DNA from: Zoopage sp. CT-All
Lineage: Eukaryota > Zoopagomycota > Zoopagomycetes > Zoopagales > Zoopagaceae
DNA length: 21,753 nt
NCBI GenBank assembly: GCA_004114245.1
Contig: QZWS01000147.1
Span: 1 to 21,753 of the forward strand
Direction: 5' to 3'
The position numbers and the translations under genes are program-made. The notes beneath the pieces were generated by a model. The model ran no database searches, was not told the origin of the DNA, and saw only the letters and a program-made list of their open reading frames with translations. Positions 10,435 through 20,778 of the stretch are shown one piece after another (position 1 is the first letter of the stretch; each line of letters starts with the position of its first letter).

Positions 10435-10554
10435 TTGCAAATATAGACCGTCTATGCCACCGCCAATCAGGTGTGATACAAGGATGGTCTATTTGAGGTC
10501 TCCTGACCTCCTGCGAGAGCAAAGGCAGTGATTCAACGTATGACATGTTATTGT

Positions 10555-12519
10555 TCAAGCAATAGACATGACGCTGGAAGGCATCCCCCAATGACGGTAC
10601 TCCATCCGCATTCTCCTGTCCAGCTCGTCGATGGAGAGGCGAATGATATCTCGGACGACGAAATCGCCGCCGTCGCAGACTCGTAGCCACCAGTGCACAT
10701 CCTCATTGGTTCCTGCACGGGGATCCATTATCGCGAGCCGGTTGAGACGGAGATGGGTTTCGGCCGAGAGGTCGGATTCGCCAACAGCAAATCGCGCCTG
10801 CTTGTGGAGGTAGCGGTGGTGAACAATGCGGAGCAATCGCTGAAGCACGTCCAAGCGAGCGAGAGTGTCCTGGGTTGGGGCTGCAGCGGTGGCTATTACA
10901 TTGGCTGACTGACGTCGGCGCCACGGGACGTGTGACGGGGGCTGGAGAATGGTTTTGGGTTCGACCAAAGGCGGGGTTATATCAAGCAGGCATTGAAATG
11001 CGCGGTCAATCCTTGCCAAGTCCATGCGGAGGAAGAGTCGGGATATGGAGAAGCGCGAAATGCAAAAAAGTTTGATCTACAGCGAGTCAGCACGCAAATG
11101 ACCAGTGATACCGGTACATACGTCGCAAAGGGAATAGCGATTATCGAGCACGACGCGAAATGCTTCGTTTCTTGCCGCCTCTATATCCTGCATAGCACTA
11201 GGATCCATATTTTCTTCGCTCATACGCTCAGGCAAGCGTTTTGAGGCACGCCAGAGAGACGCCGCACTAACGATCTGCACTGCGACCTGCATTGATACGA
11301 GGGAAAGCTCAGCCCCTGCAAGTCCGACAGTAGCCTGAACGCTTACGCCAATCACGCCGACAAGGACTGCTGCGCCAGACGCGGCAATTTCTTCGGTGAT
11401 GCACAGCCCGTCTTTGCCGGGGACAGCAGCAGCGAGGTACATCAGGGGGCCGGCCATGACGAGAACAGGTATGATGGTCGCTACGGCCACGGGAGCCATC
11501 TCCCACGTCGTCACACACGCACTCACACCTTCCAGCGGCGTAGAAGTGAATGCGGAAGAGTTTGATTCTACCAAGGCAGCAACGGCTTGCAATCCAATCA
11601 ACAGGGAGGCAATCATCAAGACATGCCAGTATTGGGTAAAAAATCCGACGGGCTGCCACTCAAGCGCACGAAACGCCAGCGTCGAGTTGACGCCGGGGAA
11701 GCAGACTTCGTAGGCATCGCAATCGACAGGGCTTTTCCTCAGCTCCGGAAGGGTGAGCATGGTGGTGGCGGTGTTTACCGGACGGAAGGTTGCGTCAACA
11801 AATCGCCGGAAAGAGGTGATGGAGAGACGAGAGGACGAGCGGGCGCGGGAAGCGGCTGTAGCCGACAGTTGCTGGGGCGGTGGCCTTGGGAAAGAATGCA
11901 TCAGCGTCGCTGAATCCTGGGAGCTGTCTTTGGAGATGGCGCGATGGACGGTATGATTGCCAGCATCTGTTTCAAATGCTGAACGATGAGATGCGTAGCC
12001 GAGGCCCATGCGACCCTCGGTTGGCGAGTCTGCATTATTGGCATTGGCATTGGCGGTGGTGTGGAATGTGGTCGTGGTGAGCGCGGGACGGGCGACGCTT
12101 GCGGCTCGCCGGCGCGGCGCATCAGCCGAAGAATCCATCAGCGTTTCTCCTGTACCACCATCAACAATCGAAGGAAACCGCTGCCTTCGAGCGCGACGGG
12201 CGTCATTCTGCATGGCAAGCACGCGGCCGACCTCACGATACCGGCGCCAGACGTACCGCACTACGCGCCATAGACCGAGATACGTCCACAGGGGGAAGAA
12301 GAGGGAAAAAAGGTGTAGATATGCCCAGCAAGGGGCAGGGGAGACGGGAAGAAGGAGGACGAGGGCGGTGAGGATGGCGGACGCGTGCTGAAGGGCGATA
12401 AGGGTGGGATCGCGGTGGAGGCGAGCAGCAGCGCGGCGCCCGGAGGATGCGAAGGCGAGGGTAGAGACGAGGAGAGCGAGAACGGGGAGAAGTACGGCGG
12501 CGGCGGCGAAGGAGAGCAT
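10555..12519 (-). CDS. Seven-transmembrane protein with C-terminal RGS-like domain (GprK-type), 639 aa
   Basis: Exons on the minus strand: 12519-11122 and 11076-10555, with a 45-nt intron (11077-11121, GTATGT...CTGAC...TAG, phase 0). Hydrophobic segments at residues about 3-25, 39-59, 64-90, 292-316, 338-366, 374-402 and 404-424 give seven helices. A low-complexity Ser/Ala-rich loop of about 190 residues lies between the third and fourth. The cytosolic tail from about 450 resembles a regulator-of-G-protein-signalling fold: AFRVVLDNRYSLCD, then across the intron IKLFCISRFSISRLFLR, and near the end VVRDIIRLSIDELDRRM. Fungal GprK-type receptors and plant RGS1 have the same layout, so a role in G-alpha signalling at a membrane is inferred. 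The E-N pair usual in the 'FS.EN' block of active RGS domains is not seen. Membrane topology is firm; the RGS assignment is moderate. It lies head-to-head with NPC1. Confidence 0.65.
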
Positions 12520-12588
12520 TATAGAAGGGCGCGGCGGGATGCCGCTTGGGCGGATGGAGCAGTCACCAATGATGCTGTCTCATCAATC
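12520..12588. promoter_or_regulatory. 69-bp divergent spacer between the RGS-receptor and NPC1 start codons
   Basis: Only 69 bp separate the two start codons, so promoter and 5' leaders of both genes must share this space or extend into the neighbouring coding regions. Both ATGs have an A at position -3. No clear TATA element is visible. A shared bidirectional promoter is an inference from spacing. Confidence 0.45.
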
Positions 12589-15500
12589 ATGGTCTGGCCA
12601 TGGCGGGCTTCGCGGCTACTGTCGCCGCCTCTCGCCTTCCTCCTCCTCCATGCCGCTGTATCTGTCACCGCGACATCCCCTGCGATGCCTTCAACGCCAT
12701 TGCAGCAACATAGCGCGGGGATGTGCACGATGTACGGCCAGTGTGGCCCGAGATCGGACTCGTGGTTCGCGCCGCCGCTCAACTGCCCTGCCAGCATCCC
12801 AGCTCCCACAGTATCTCTCCGCAATTAGCCAAGTCAATTATTTAACGATGCTGGGTAGGCTGAAGGAGAGCATCTGGAGCTGTTTGAACGCGTCTGCGGT
12901 GCCGTTCTCCCACCTCCGCTCCCATCCAGCAACTCTACAGCCCCTCCCCGGCGTATTTGCTGCGACACCGATCAGCTCAATACGCTGCAGTCTTCCCTGC
13001 ACCCTGCTCGCGCGCTGCTGTCGTCTTGCCCCGCCTGTCTCAACAACCTCGTCGCGTTCTTCTGCCACATGACGTGCTCCCCAGACCAGTCCACATTCTC
13101 CAATGTCTCTGCAACAATCATCTCGCCCAGGACAGGTCACCCCGTTGTCACAAACCTGACCGTGTACGTGGATGCCCAGTTCGGTGATGGCTGGTTCCAA
13201 AGCTGCGAGGGTGTCAAGTTTCCTGCAGATAACCGCCCAGTGATGGATCTGCTCGGCGGAGGCGCCTCCTCCTGGGGCGACATGGTTCGCTTTCTGGGCG
13301 AAGAAAGGTTTGGAGGATCGCCCTTCACCATTCATTTTCCCATGGAGAGTCCGTCGTCGAACGCGACCGGAATGCAGGCACTGAATCCAGAGGCACGCAG
13401 GTGTGATGGCGGGTCGTTGGATGCGCGCTGCTCGTGCGTCGACTGCAACACCGTATGTTTGCCATTCTTTCACTCCCTCCTAACCATTGCTTTGGCCAGG
13501 TCTGTCCAGTGCTGGCGCCATTGCCAGATACATTCACCGTGAAATGCTCCTTTCTCGGCGTCTCGTGTCTCGCCTGGTCCCTTGTAATCATCTACGCTGC
13601 CATATTTATTGCCACATTCACTCTCCTTGATGTGCTGCGTCGCTACGGAGGCTCGGTGTCCATCCGCCACCCATCCGCCCTCGTCGCTGCTGTTCTGGGC
13701 CGACCCCCGCCTCGTTCGAATGCTGGCGCAGGAGGCTCTCGCTTTCGGTCCTCCACCTACTCTAATGAACCTCCCGTGGCACTGTCCGAAGAAGACGCGC
13801 GCATCATGGCGCCTGCGCCGCTTTCCGGATTCGGCGTCCCACCACCCCCACGGTCAGCCTCGCCGTACTTCCAACGGCGACCACCGCAGCCGCCACCTCC
13901 GCTCCACGATGCCCACGCTGCGCACGCCTTTTTCCGAGACCACGCACGCCGTCGGCTGCGATTTGATATGCGCGTGCAAGCCTTCTTTCATCGGCTCGGA
14001 TACCGTTGTGCCCACCGCCCGCTTCGCACCATCTCCCTTACCGCGCTCCTTGTCATTATCATCAGTGCCATTGGTTGGCCGAGCTTCCGTGTTGCGCGCG
14101 ATCCAATCGAGTTGTGGGTGGCGCCAGACTCGCGCGCTTTCAAAGAAAAAGCCATCTTTGATCATGCGTTTGGCCCCTTCTACCGGACCCAGCAGCTCCT
14201 TATGATGAGTGAGAGTGACCACGCTCCCGTCGTCTCTTACGAAAATCTCGAGCTCCTATTCAATATTCAGGCCGCCATCGGCGATATTCACGTGCCAGAC
14301 CTTGGTTCGGGCAATGCCACTGTTGGCCTCGCTGATCTTTGCTTCAAGCCGACCGGCGATGCGTGTGTCATTCAGTCAGTCACTGGCTACTTCCAAGACG
14401 ACGTTACTCGCATGCATCCATCGTCATGGCGAGAAGAAGTACGCAATTGCGCAAACCATCCCGTGTCCTGCTTGCCGCGATTTCGACAGCCCATTCGCCC
14501 CGACCTGGTGTTTGGTGGTGTTGGGTCTGATATGGACTATCTCAACGCCAAGGCCCTCGTCGTAACCTACGTTCTGAGCAATTCGCTCAATGTCACAAAC
14601 GTGGAGCGCGCGCGGCGATGGGAATCGGCGCTCCTTGCGTTCTTCCACGACATTCCGGATAAATTCAACACCACCGGCGTCCGGTTTTCCTTCTCAACCG
14701 AGGTCTCAGTCGAGCAGGAACTCAATCACTCGAACAATACCGATGCCAGGACAGTCATTATCTCTTATATCGTCATGCTTCTCTACGCTTCCCTTGCTCT
14801 GGGCCGGTTGCATCGTGCATTTGCCTCGTCCTTCCCCGCTTTGCGAATCCTCGTGGAGACGCGCTTCATGCTTGGCATAGCCGGTATCCTTATCGTGATC
14901 TCGTCTGTCTCCGTCGCCGTGGCCATTTTTTCATTTGCTGGGTATAAGACTTCATTGATCATCGCCGAAGTGATCCCCTTTCTCGTCTTGGCGATCGGTG
15001 TGGACAATGTGTTTGTTCTTGTCGGTGAGTTTGATCGTCAAACGCTTCTTGCATCGGAGCAAGAAGGCCAAGGAGTGGTGTCCGTTGAAGAGCGCTGTGC
15101 TCTGACGCTTGGCCGAATGGGCCCAAGCATTCTCGTCACTGCACTCACCCAAGTCATTGCGTTCGCGCTCGGTGGTGTCGTTGGGATGCCCGCGGTGTCT
15201 TCTTTTGCAGCGTACTCTGCTCTGGCAGTTGGTGTTGACGCTGTGTTGCAAGTCACCTGTTTTATTTCCTTCCTTGCCTTGGATGCGCACCGGCAGGAAG
15301 CCAACCTCGCAGACTTGATTCCCTGCCTCAGACTGCCGCCCGATGACAGCATGGAGTGGGAGCAGGAAGCGCCGATTCGCCGATTCATTCGTGCGATCTA
15401 CTCGCCCCTGGTGCTCAACCGAAGCCTCAAACCATTTGTATGCCTCGCATATCTTGGCTGGTTCTTTGCCTCCATTTTCTTGATCGGCCGGATGAGCATT

Positions 15501-16829
15501 GGCCTCGATCAACGGGTCGCATTGCCCGACGATTCGTATCTCAATCGCTACTTTAGCGATATGACTGCGTATTTCAGGACTGGGCCGCCCGTTTACTTTG
15601 TCGCTCACCATAGCAACATCACGGCAAGGAATGGCCAGAGGGCGGTATGCGGACGATTCTCGACTTGCAATACCTTTTCCATGGCCAACGTCCTGGAACA
15701 GGAGCGGAAACGGCCCGAATCGTCTTATCTAGCCCAGCCTGCAGCCATCTGGCTCGACGATTTCTTCCATTGGCTCAATCCAATGCTTGAAACGTGCTGC
15801 AGGTTCAAGCGCGGGACAAACCACACGGCAATGTGCCATCCCGAAGACGACGAGTCGGAATGCGAAAGTTGCCTCGGCGATCAAAAGCCAGCTTGGAATA
15901 TTACACTGGACGGGCTCCCACAGGGCGAGGACTTTGACGCGTACCTCTCGCGCTGGATGGAAGCTGACCCGGAGGATATTTGTCCGCTGGGCGGACGAGC
16001 TGCTTATCGGGACGCGATATCCATCCTGCCGCCCTTCGCTGATAGCCCCGGAGAGCGGGTGTTCCATGCACGGACGTACCACACACCGCTCCATACCCAG
16101 CAGGACTACATCGAGGCACTTCGGGCAGCTCGCAGAGTAGCCGCCGAAATCCAGGAGAGCAACCCTGGCCTACGCGTCTTCCCATACTCGGTTTTCTACG
16201 TTTTCTTTGAGCAGTATTTGGGCATCGTATCATTGACGGTGCGACTGCTGTTGCTGGCGCTTCTGGTCGTCGGCTTTGTAACCTGGGCCCTTTTGGGCTC
16301 TCTGTCAACTGCACTATGCGTATGCCTATGTGTAGTTGCAACAGTGGTCGACGTCGCCGGGTTGATGACACTTTTTGGCGTGAGCCTGAACGCAATCAGT
16401 CTGGTCAATCTCATGATCTGTGTCGGCATTGCTGTCGAATTCAGCTGCCATATTGCACGGTCATTTCTGGTCGAACAGGGCGGGAGAAACCAGCGAGCAC
16501 ATCGGGCGCTTGTACACGTTGGCGGCTCGGTTGTGTCCGGAATAACACTTACTAAGCTCGTTGGCATTTCAGTGCTCGCTTTCTCACGATCGAAAATATT
16601 CGTTGTCTACTACTTCCGCATGTATATGGCGATTGTTTGCGTCAGTGCAGTGCATGGGCTTGTCCTGTTGCCGATACTGCTGAGCCTGATTGGCGGCGAT
16701 GGTCCGGTGAAGCTGCCTGGAGCACGGCGTCCAGTGTTCCTTTCTGACACAGATGACTCGGACGACGACGAGGCGGAGGACGACCGCAGTGATCGTGTTA
16801 TCATCAGTCGGCACGATGTAAGGTTTTAG
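12589..16829 (+). CDS. NPC1: NPC1-like intracellular sterol transporter, 3 exons, 1381 aa
   Basis: Membrane transporter of the RND/Patched superfamily that moves sterol out of late endosomes or the vacuole. Exons: 12589-12810, 12859-13452, 13500-16829; introns of 48 nt (TTAAC near the end) and 47 nt (CTAAC branch), both phase 0. Residues 1-27 are a signal peptide. The cysteine-rich sterol-binding N-domain (CTMYGQCG... NCP... CCDTDQLNTLQ... SCPACLNN...MTCSP) keeps N65 and Q113, equivalent to human N41 and Q79 at the sterol site. TM1 is at about 294-314. TM2 at about 448-466 precedes the first lumenal middle domain (DPIELWVAPDSRAFKEK). The sterol-sensing domain spans about 690-866 (EVIPFLVLAIGVDNVFVLV). 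The second lumenal domain follows, then the last helices (RVFPYSVFYVFFEQYLGI, FRMYMAIVCVSAVHGL). Oddities are a proline-rich cytosolic loop of about 130 residues after TM1, and an acidic C-tail (DTDDSDDDEAEDD) without the LLNF-type dileucine of human NPC1. Length is slightly above human (1278). Confidence 0.93.
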
Positions 16830-16832
16830 CAA

Positions 16833-16847
16833 TGTGTGTGTGTGTGT
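16833..16847. repeat. Short TG dinucleotide repeat in a convergent 3' spacer
   Basis: Seven TG units plus a T lie in the 72-bp gap between the NPC1 stop (16829) and the exonuclease stop (16902). Both genes must end transcription within or across each other. Confidence 0.7.
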
Positions 16848-16901
16848 CGGATAAAATCTGCATAATGTTACTTGGGTGTAAAGTTGACCAATCACAGGCG
16901 T

Positions 16902-17943
16902 TTAGTTCTGCGGCGGCGCGAGATCAACAGCATCTGTAAGTCTCAAGAACACCTCCATCGTGTAATGCGCGTCATTGCCTGAAGATGCACGATTAGAACG
17001 ACCTGCGGAGAGGGGTGCAGCACTTACCGGCGTTATGCAGACAGAACCCAGCGATCTTGAGATCAGCCAGCAGTCTCGACAGGGCTGGCTTCTGCTTGCT
17101 TCCATCCTTGTTCAGGTACAGGTCCCCGGTGTCGAAGATGATCGCAGAGCCGGGAATGCAAACACCGACGCTGGCCAAGTACCGCAAATCCTCCTTGATG
17201 GCGTGCCCAACCAGCACCAGCGGCACCTCTGGTTCGCGATCAAGATCAAACTGCAGGTCGTTGCTGGCTTCCTTCAGCGTGCACCATTTGGTCGTGCCGA
17301 ACAGAAAGTTCTCGCGACGATCGGGCACGTAGGTCCCGTTCTTGAGATGCGCAAACTCGAGCACCGCGCGGTGCTCATCGGTGAGCCGCTCCCGAGTTGC
17401 ATCGTACACCGACCACCCGATTTCCAGCACGCGGGTGTGATCGCGCTCCCAGGCCTCGACATCGACAGCGAGGAATTTGTATGCGCGGGCCTGGCGCAGG
17501 GCTCTCGCCGATGCCGTGAGCTGCTCATGATGCAGCTTCCGCTGCTGCTCCTTGTAGAACTGGTTGTGGCGCGCAAGGACTTTTGTGGTGGCGATGTAGG
17601 CCTCGCGGTCCGGGATCCGGTGCGACTCGATATCGACGTAGACAAACTGCGGAGCAAGGACCGGGAGCGGCTGGTCCTCGAGCACGCGTTCCAGCTCCAC
17701 CCGAAGCGTGTCGTGCGCAACACGGTCGAAAAGGATGAAGCGGCGGTCGTCGGAGGTGCAGGTGCCGAGGTGGTAGGCGATGTGCGGATGGGTGTCGTAG
17801 AACTCGGGCGTCTTGAAGAAGGCCTTGACGCGTTGGCGGTCCGAGTCGACGGTGCAGGCCTTTTGCCAGTCGATGTTGAATTGGACGAGCTGGAAGTAGT
17901 CGCTGTCGGCGGCGTTGCCGTGCTCGGCAGATATGGAGTGCAT
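16902..17943 (-). CDS. Gfd2-like DEDDh 3'-5' exonuclease, 2 exons, 330 aa
   Basis: Exons on the minus strand: 17943-17028 and 16978-16902, with a 49-nt intron (16979-17027, GTAAGT...CTAAT...CAG). The RNase H-like exonuclease domain begins at FLAVDVEAWE (D161, E163), continues through VLEIGWSVYD, GTYVPDRRENFLFGTTKW and LVLVGHAIKEDLRYL (D252), and ends with LHNAG|NDAHYTMEVFL (H303, D308). All five DEDDh positions are therefore present. Domain wording matches the fungal Gfd2/YDR514C group, whose members are linked to RNA processing or mRNA export and, for the related QIP, to small-RNA strand removal; which role applies here is unknown. The first 150 residues show no domain I recognise and end in a charged helix-like stretch. 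The intron separates H303 from D308, so the unspliced message ends nine codons into the intron and lacks the last catalytic residue. Confidence 0.8.
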
Positions 17944-18407
17944 GTGGTGTCGGTCCTGGGCGTTGTGTGAAGCTCGATTTCTCCGTACCGGAGGTTGAAG
18001 GTTGCTCTCTTTCTGCTTTCCCTCAAAGAATCACACATCATATGCTCTTGGTAGCCAGATATCGAAACAGAGTCTTCAGAGCACAAATGGCACCAAACTC
18101 TATCATTAGTATGATACTCCAAGTGATAGATTTTGAGCTTGCTGAAGGACATGCTCTTTGTGCAAGGCTCAAAGGGGCATTGAATGAGATATTCACAAAG
18201 CTGGATTGTGAAGGAGCCACTATTAGTAGTAACTACTGTAGGAATACTTTTAGTATTCAGACAGGCATTGTGGACCAGTAACATGTCTTTGTTGGGAGTA
18301 CAGGCTATCAGCTTTTGCTTGCTAGGTCCTTTTTCCAAAGAAACTGCAGGCAGAGGCCAGGATAAGAGTTTGAATTGGGAGTGGACGCAGTTGAGATGAG
18401 CAAGCAT
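17944..18407 (-). CDS. Unassigned frame with tandem C2H2 and C2HC zinc-finger motifs
   Basis: From an ATG at 18407 the minus strand is open through two well-spaced metal-binding motifs. The first is C-x4-C-x12-H-x3-H at residues 77-99 (CPFEPC ... HLEYH). The second is C-x2-C-x12-H-x2-C at residues 106-125 (CHLC ... HMMC). The region is AT-richer than the flanking genes, and both spacings fall within classical finger limits, which supports real or recently real coding. The frame runs on into the exonuclease in a different frame, so its true end or splice site is not known; no phase-compatible 40-50 nt intron joins it to the exonuclease. It could be a decayed transposon or transcription-factor fragment, or an extra upstream exon of the exonuclease. 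Family not recognised. Confidence 0.35.
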
Positions 18408-18655
18408 GATGTGGCAGCCAGGACCCGAGTCTCATGAAGGATTCTAATGGCAGACGTCCGCGCCATCTCGGCTGTGCATGCAACGGCAGTATTGTTAGTA
18501 TTGACAGCCTCTATACGCCCTGGGAAATGTCTATACGTCTGTCTACCACCCATATTGCTGCACAAATCAAGCTGCATTGCCCTGGGATTACAAGGCAGGC
18601 TTGCCACGCAAATAAAGGCTCGCGCCGAGTTGGACAGCGTCACTCAGCATCGTGC
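18408..18655. other. Upstream region of the helicase gene, no gene seen
   Basis: Together with 17944-18407 this forms the 712-bp divergent spacer between the exonuclease and helicase start codons. The helicase frame stays open upstream to an in-frame ATG at 18434, but the extra 74 residues show no similarity to the family and the bases look non-coding. Promoters of both neighbours probably lie in this spacer. Confidence 0.4.
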
Positions 18656-20680
18656 ATGTCGCTGCGCCGGCCGTTCTCGTTCGACTCCGACGACAGCGCC
18701 GAATTTGACCGCAGAAAACGCCTTCGTCCGCTGCACGACGCAGAAGATGTCGTCGATCGGGCCGTGGGCGCTTCTGATCCTGCAGATGTCTCCGAGGACG
18801 ACGATCCCCTGGACGCGTTCATGGCCGGCATCCATGCCCAGGCTTCCCGTGATCTACGTCGCTCCAGCGCTGCTGCATCGGGCACAATTGATACTGCTGC
18901 GGAGAGCTCATCGCGGCTGGATTTGGAGGAAGAGGCGGTGGAGCTGGACCTCGCCAACGCTGTGGCGCAGCGGCGGCGAGCTCGGACTGCAGATCCTAGC
19001 GATGCCGTCGAACAGGAGGGCGTGCAGGATGCCGACAATGACGATCCACAGCGCGGTAAGCAGGACGTGGAGCCGCTAAAGGCTGTGGATCACACCGCAA
19101 TCGACTATCCCGAAATCCGACGACGCCCGTATGCGGACCACCCAGAGGTTGCGGCCATGGCCCAGCAGCAGGTTGAGCAGTACCGCCGCGACCACGGCAT
19201 ATCTGTTTCGTCGTATTCAACCCCCATCGCGTCTATTCCTCGGCCGGCAGTGGCCTTCGCGCACATGGGGCTTGACGACTCCCTAATCGAGGCAATCCGT
19301 CGTGCTGGATATGTCTCGCCGACTCCGATACAGCAGCAAGAGATACCTGTTGGTCTGGCCGGGCATGATGTCGTTGGCGTGGCGAGCACAGGCTCCGGAA
19401 AGACGCTGGCCTACCTCATCCCTACACTGGTGCATGCCGCGGTGCAGTGGCAGCATCGCAAGCGCGTGCTGTCCGATGCAGAGATGGATGGTCCAACGGG
19501 AATGCTGCGCGGGCCAATTGGCGTCGTGCTCGTCCCAACACGCGAGCTGGCCACGCAGATCTACGGCGAGGCGAAGAAGTTCGCCAAGGCCTTTGCGCTT
19601 CGAGTCGCTGTCGTTTACGGCGGTGTCGAGAAGGTGGATCAGCTCCGTGTTCTGCGCTCCATCGATCCCACGCCGGTGCACCTGTTGATCGCGACGCCAG
19701 GGCGCTTGATCGACATGGTGCGAATGAAGGCCACTCATCTCCGCGGCGTATCGGCTCTGGTTTTGGACGAGGCGGATCGAATGTTTGATCTGGGATTCGA
19801 GCCGCAGGTGCGATCGCTATGCTTGGCCATTCGACCAGACCGACAGAGTGGGTTGTTGCATCGAGCACTAGCTTGGGATTGACATCAGATAGCCATGCTG
19901 TTTAGCGCCACGCTTAGCAAGCGCATTGAAAAATTGGCAGCCTCTACACTTCGACAGCATGTCAGGATTACTGTCGGTGCGGCTGCATTATCTGGCAGTG
20001 GCGGTCGACGCAGCGAGTATGGGCAAGTTGGTGCGGATATCCAGCAATGCGTGCAGGTGCTAAACGATGATGGGTACAAGTGGCCATGGCTGGTTGCTCA
20101 TCTCCCCGCGTTCCTGGCCGGCGGCAGCGTTATACTATTTGTAAATCGAAAGGAGGGTGCTGCTCAGCTGGCCGAAGGACTCCGTAGTCAGCATCTTGCC
20201 TGTGCGTCGTCCGCTTGGCGCCCTGGTTTGGCTGACCTCCACCTAGGTGGCGCCCTGCACGGTGACATGCTGCAGCAGGACCGCCAGCGCGTCATGCAAG
20301 GCTTCAAGGACGGCCGATTTCGGGTGCTGGTTGCCACTGATCTTGCCGCGCGTGGCCTCGATATTCCCTCGGTGCGCACTGTTGTGAGCTACGATGCGCC
20401 TACAAATCGAGACTCCCATGTGCACCGAGCCGGACGCACCGGGCGTGCTGGTGAGCGCGGAGTGTGCTGGACGTTGGTGACGCAAAAGGAGGAGAAGGCC
20501 GCTGCGGAATTAATGCGGGCGCTGACAGAGGCTGGAGCGCCTGTTCCGCCCGATCTGCAGACATTAGCACGGCGGGGTGGTGGTGCCAGCCGAGGACGAC
20601 GCCTGCCAGCATTAGGCCAGGGGGAAATGCGATTTTTGCCGGCTGGGGCACAGTCCTCGAGCCCGCGGGCTCCCCGTTGA
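18656..20680 (+). CDS. DDX42: DDX42-like DEAD-box RNA helicase, 3 exons, 644 aa
   Basis: ATP-dependent RNA helicase. Human DDX42 binds the SF3B part of U2 snRNP and acts in early spliceosome assembly. Exons: 18656-19847, 19893-20201, 20247-20680; two 45-nt introns. The N-terminal signature DDDPLDAFMAGI (48-59) matches the DDX42 DPLEAFMA block, and IDYPEI (149-154) its second block. The helicase core has the Q motif (FAHMG...PTPIQ, 201-226), motif I ASTGSGKT (243-250), Ia PTRELA (294-299), Ib TPGR (347-350), II DEAD (371-374), III SAT (402-404), V ATDLAARGLDIP (530-541) and VI HRAGRTGRAG (560-569). The first junction gives RPDRQ|TMLFSAT, which fits the family exactly. The C-tail after the core is about 60 residues, far shorter than in human DDX42. 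The start at 18656 was chosen because family likeness begins near there. Confidence 0.88.
20202..20246 (+). other. 45-nt in-frame, stop-free intron in the DDX42-like gene
   Basis: GTGCGT at 20202, a CTGAC branch-like sequence and TAG at 20244-20246 mark this intron. Removing it gives LRSQHLAC|GALHGDM, matching other DDX42 proteins. Keeping it adds 15 residues, in frame and without a stop, just before the HGD motif. The neighbouring intron (19848-19892) is the same length but contains an in-frame TGA. Confidence 0.65.
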
Positions 20681-20721
20681 GCACCAAACGCCTGTTTAAC
20701 CCGACAGTCGCCACTTTGCAT

Positions 20722-20778
20722 ATGCTGGCGCACTTCGCGACGGACAACGTCAGCGGCTGCTGCATCTTTTCTCCCTAA
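20722..20778 (+). promoter_or_regulatory. Possible 18-codon uORF upstream of the CCCH gene
   Basis: An ATG at 20722 opens a frame of 18 codons ending in TAA (20776-20778), 85 bp before the CCCH start. It matters only if the CCCH transcript starts before it. The leader then holds two copies of CCGTAACCGCCG (20815-20826 and 20830-20841). Confidence 0.25.

Noticed and set aside
10443-10455. Small palindrome ATAGAC-C-GTCTAT in the 120-bp spacer between the Nup133 and RGS stops
   Set aside because: Six-base arms are too short to claim a terminator or regulatory hairpin.
12404-13072. 222-codon plus-strand frame over the RGS and NPC1 starts
   Set aside because: It crosses NPC1 exons 1 and 2 in the wrong frame and destroys the conserved cysteine pattern; it is a shadow.
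17274-17943. C-terminal half of the zinc-finger frame (Thr/Ser/Pro/Arg-rich)
   Set aside because: It overlaps the exonuclease in another frame and is a low-complexity shadow of it.
16975-17970. 331-codon plus-strand frame
   Set aside because: It is antisense to the exonuclease, which carries clear catalytic motifs; the frame lacks any recognisable domain.
18434-18655. Upstream in-frame ATG as the helicase start
   Set aside because: The added 74 residues lack family similarity and have Cys/His/Ile-rich non-coding character; 18656 is preferred but not proven.
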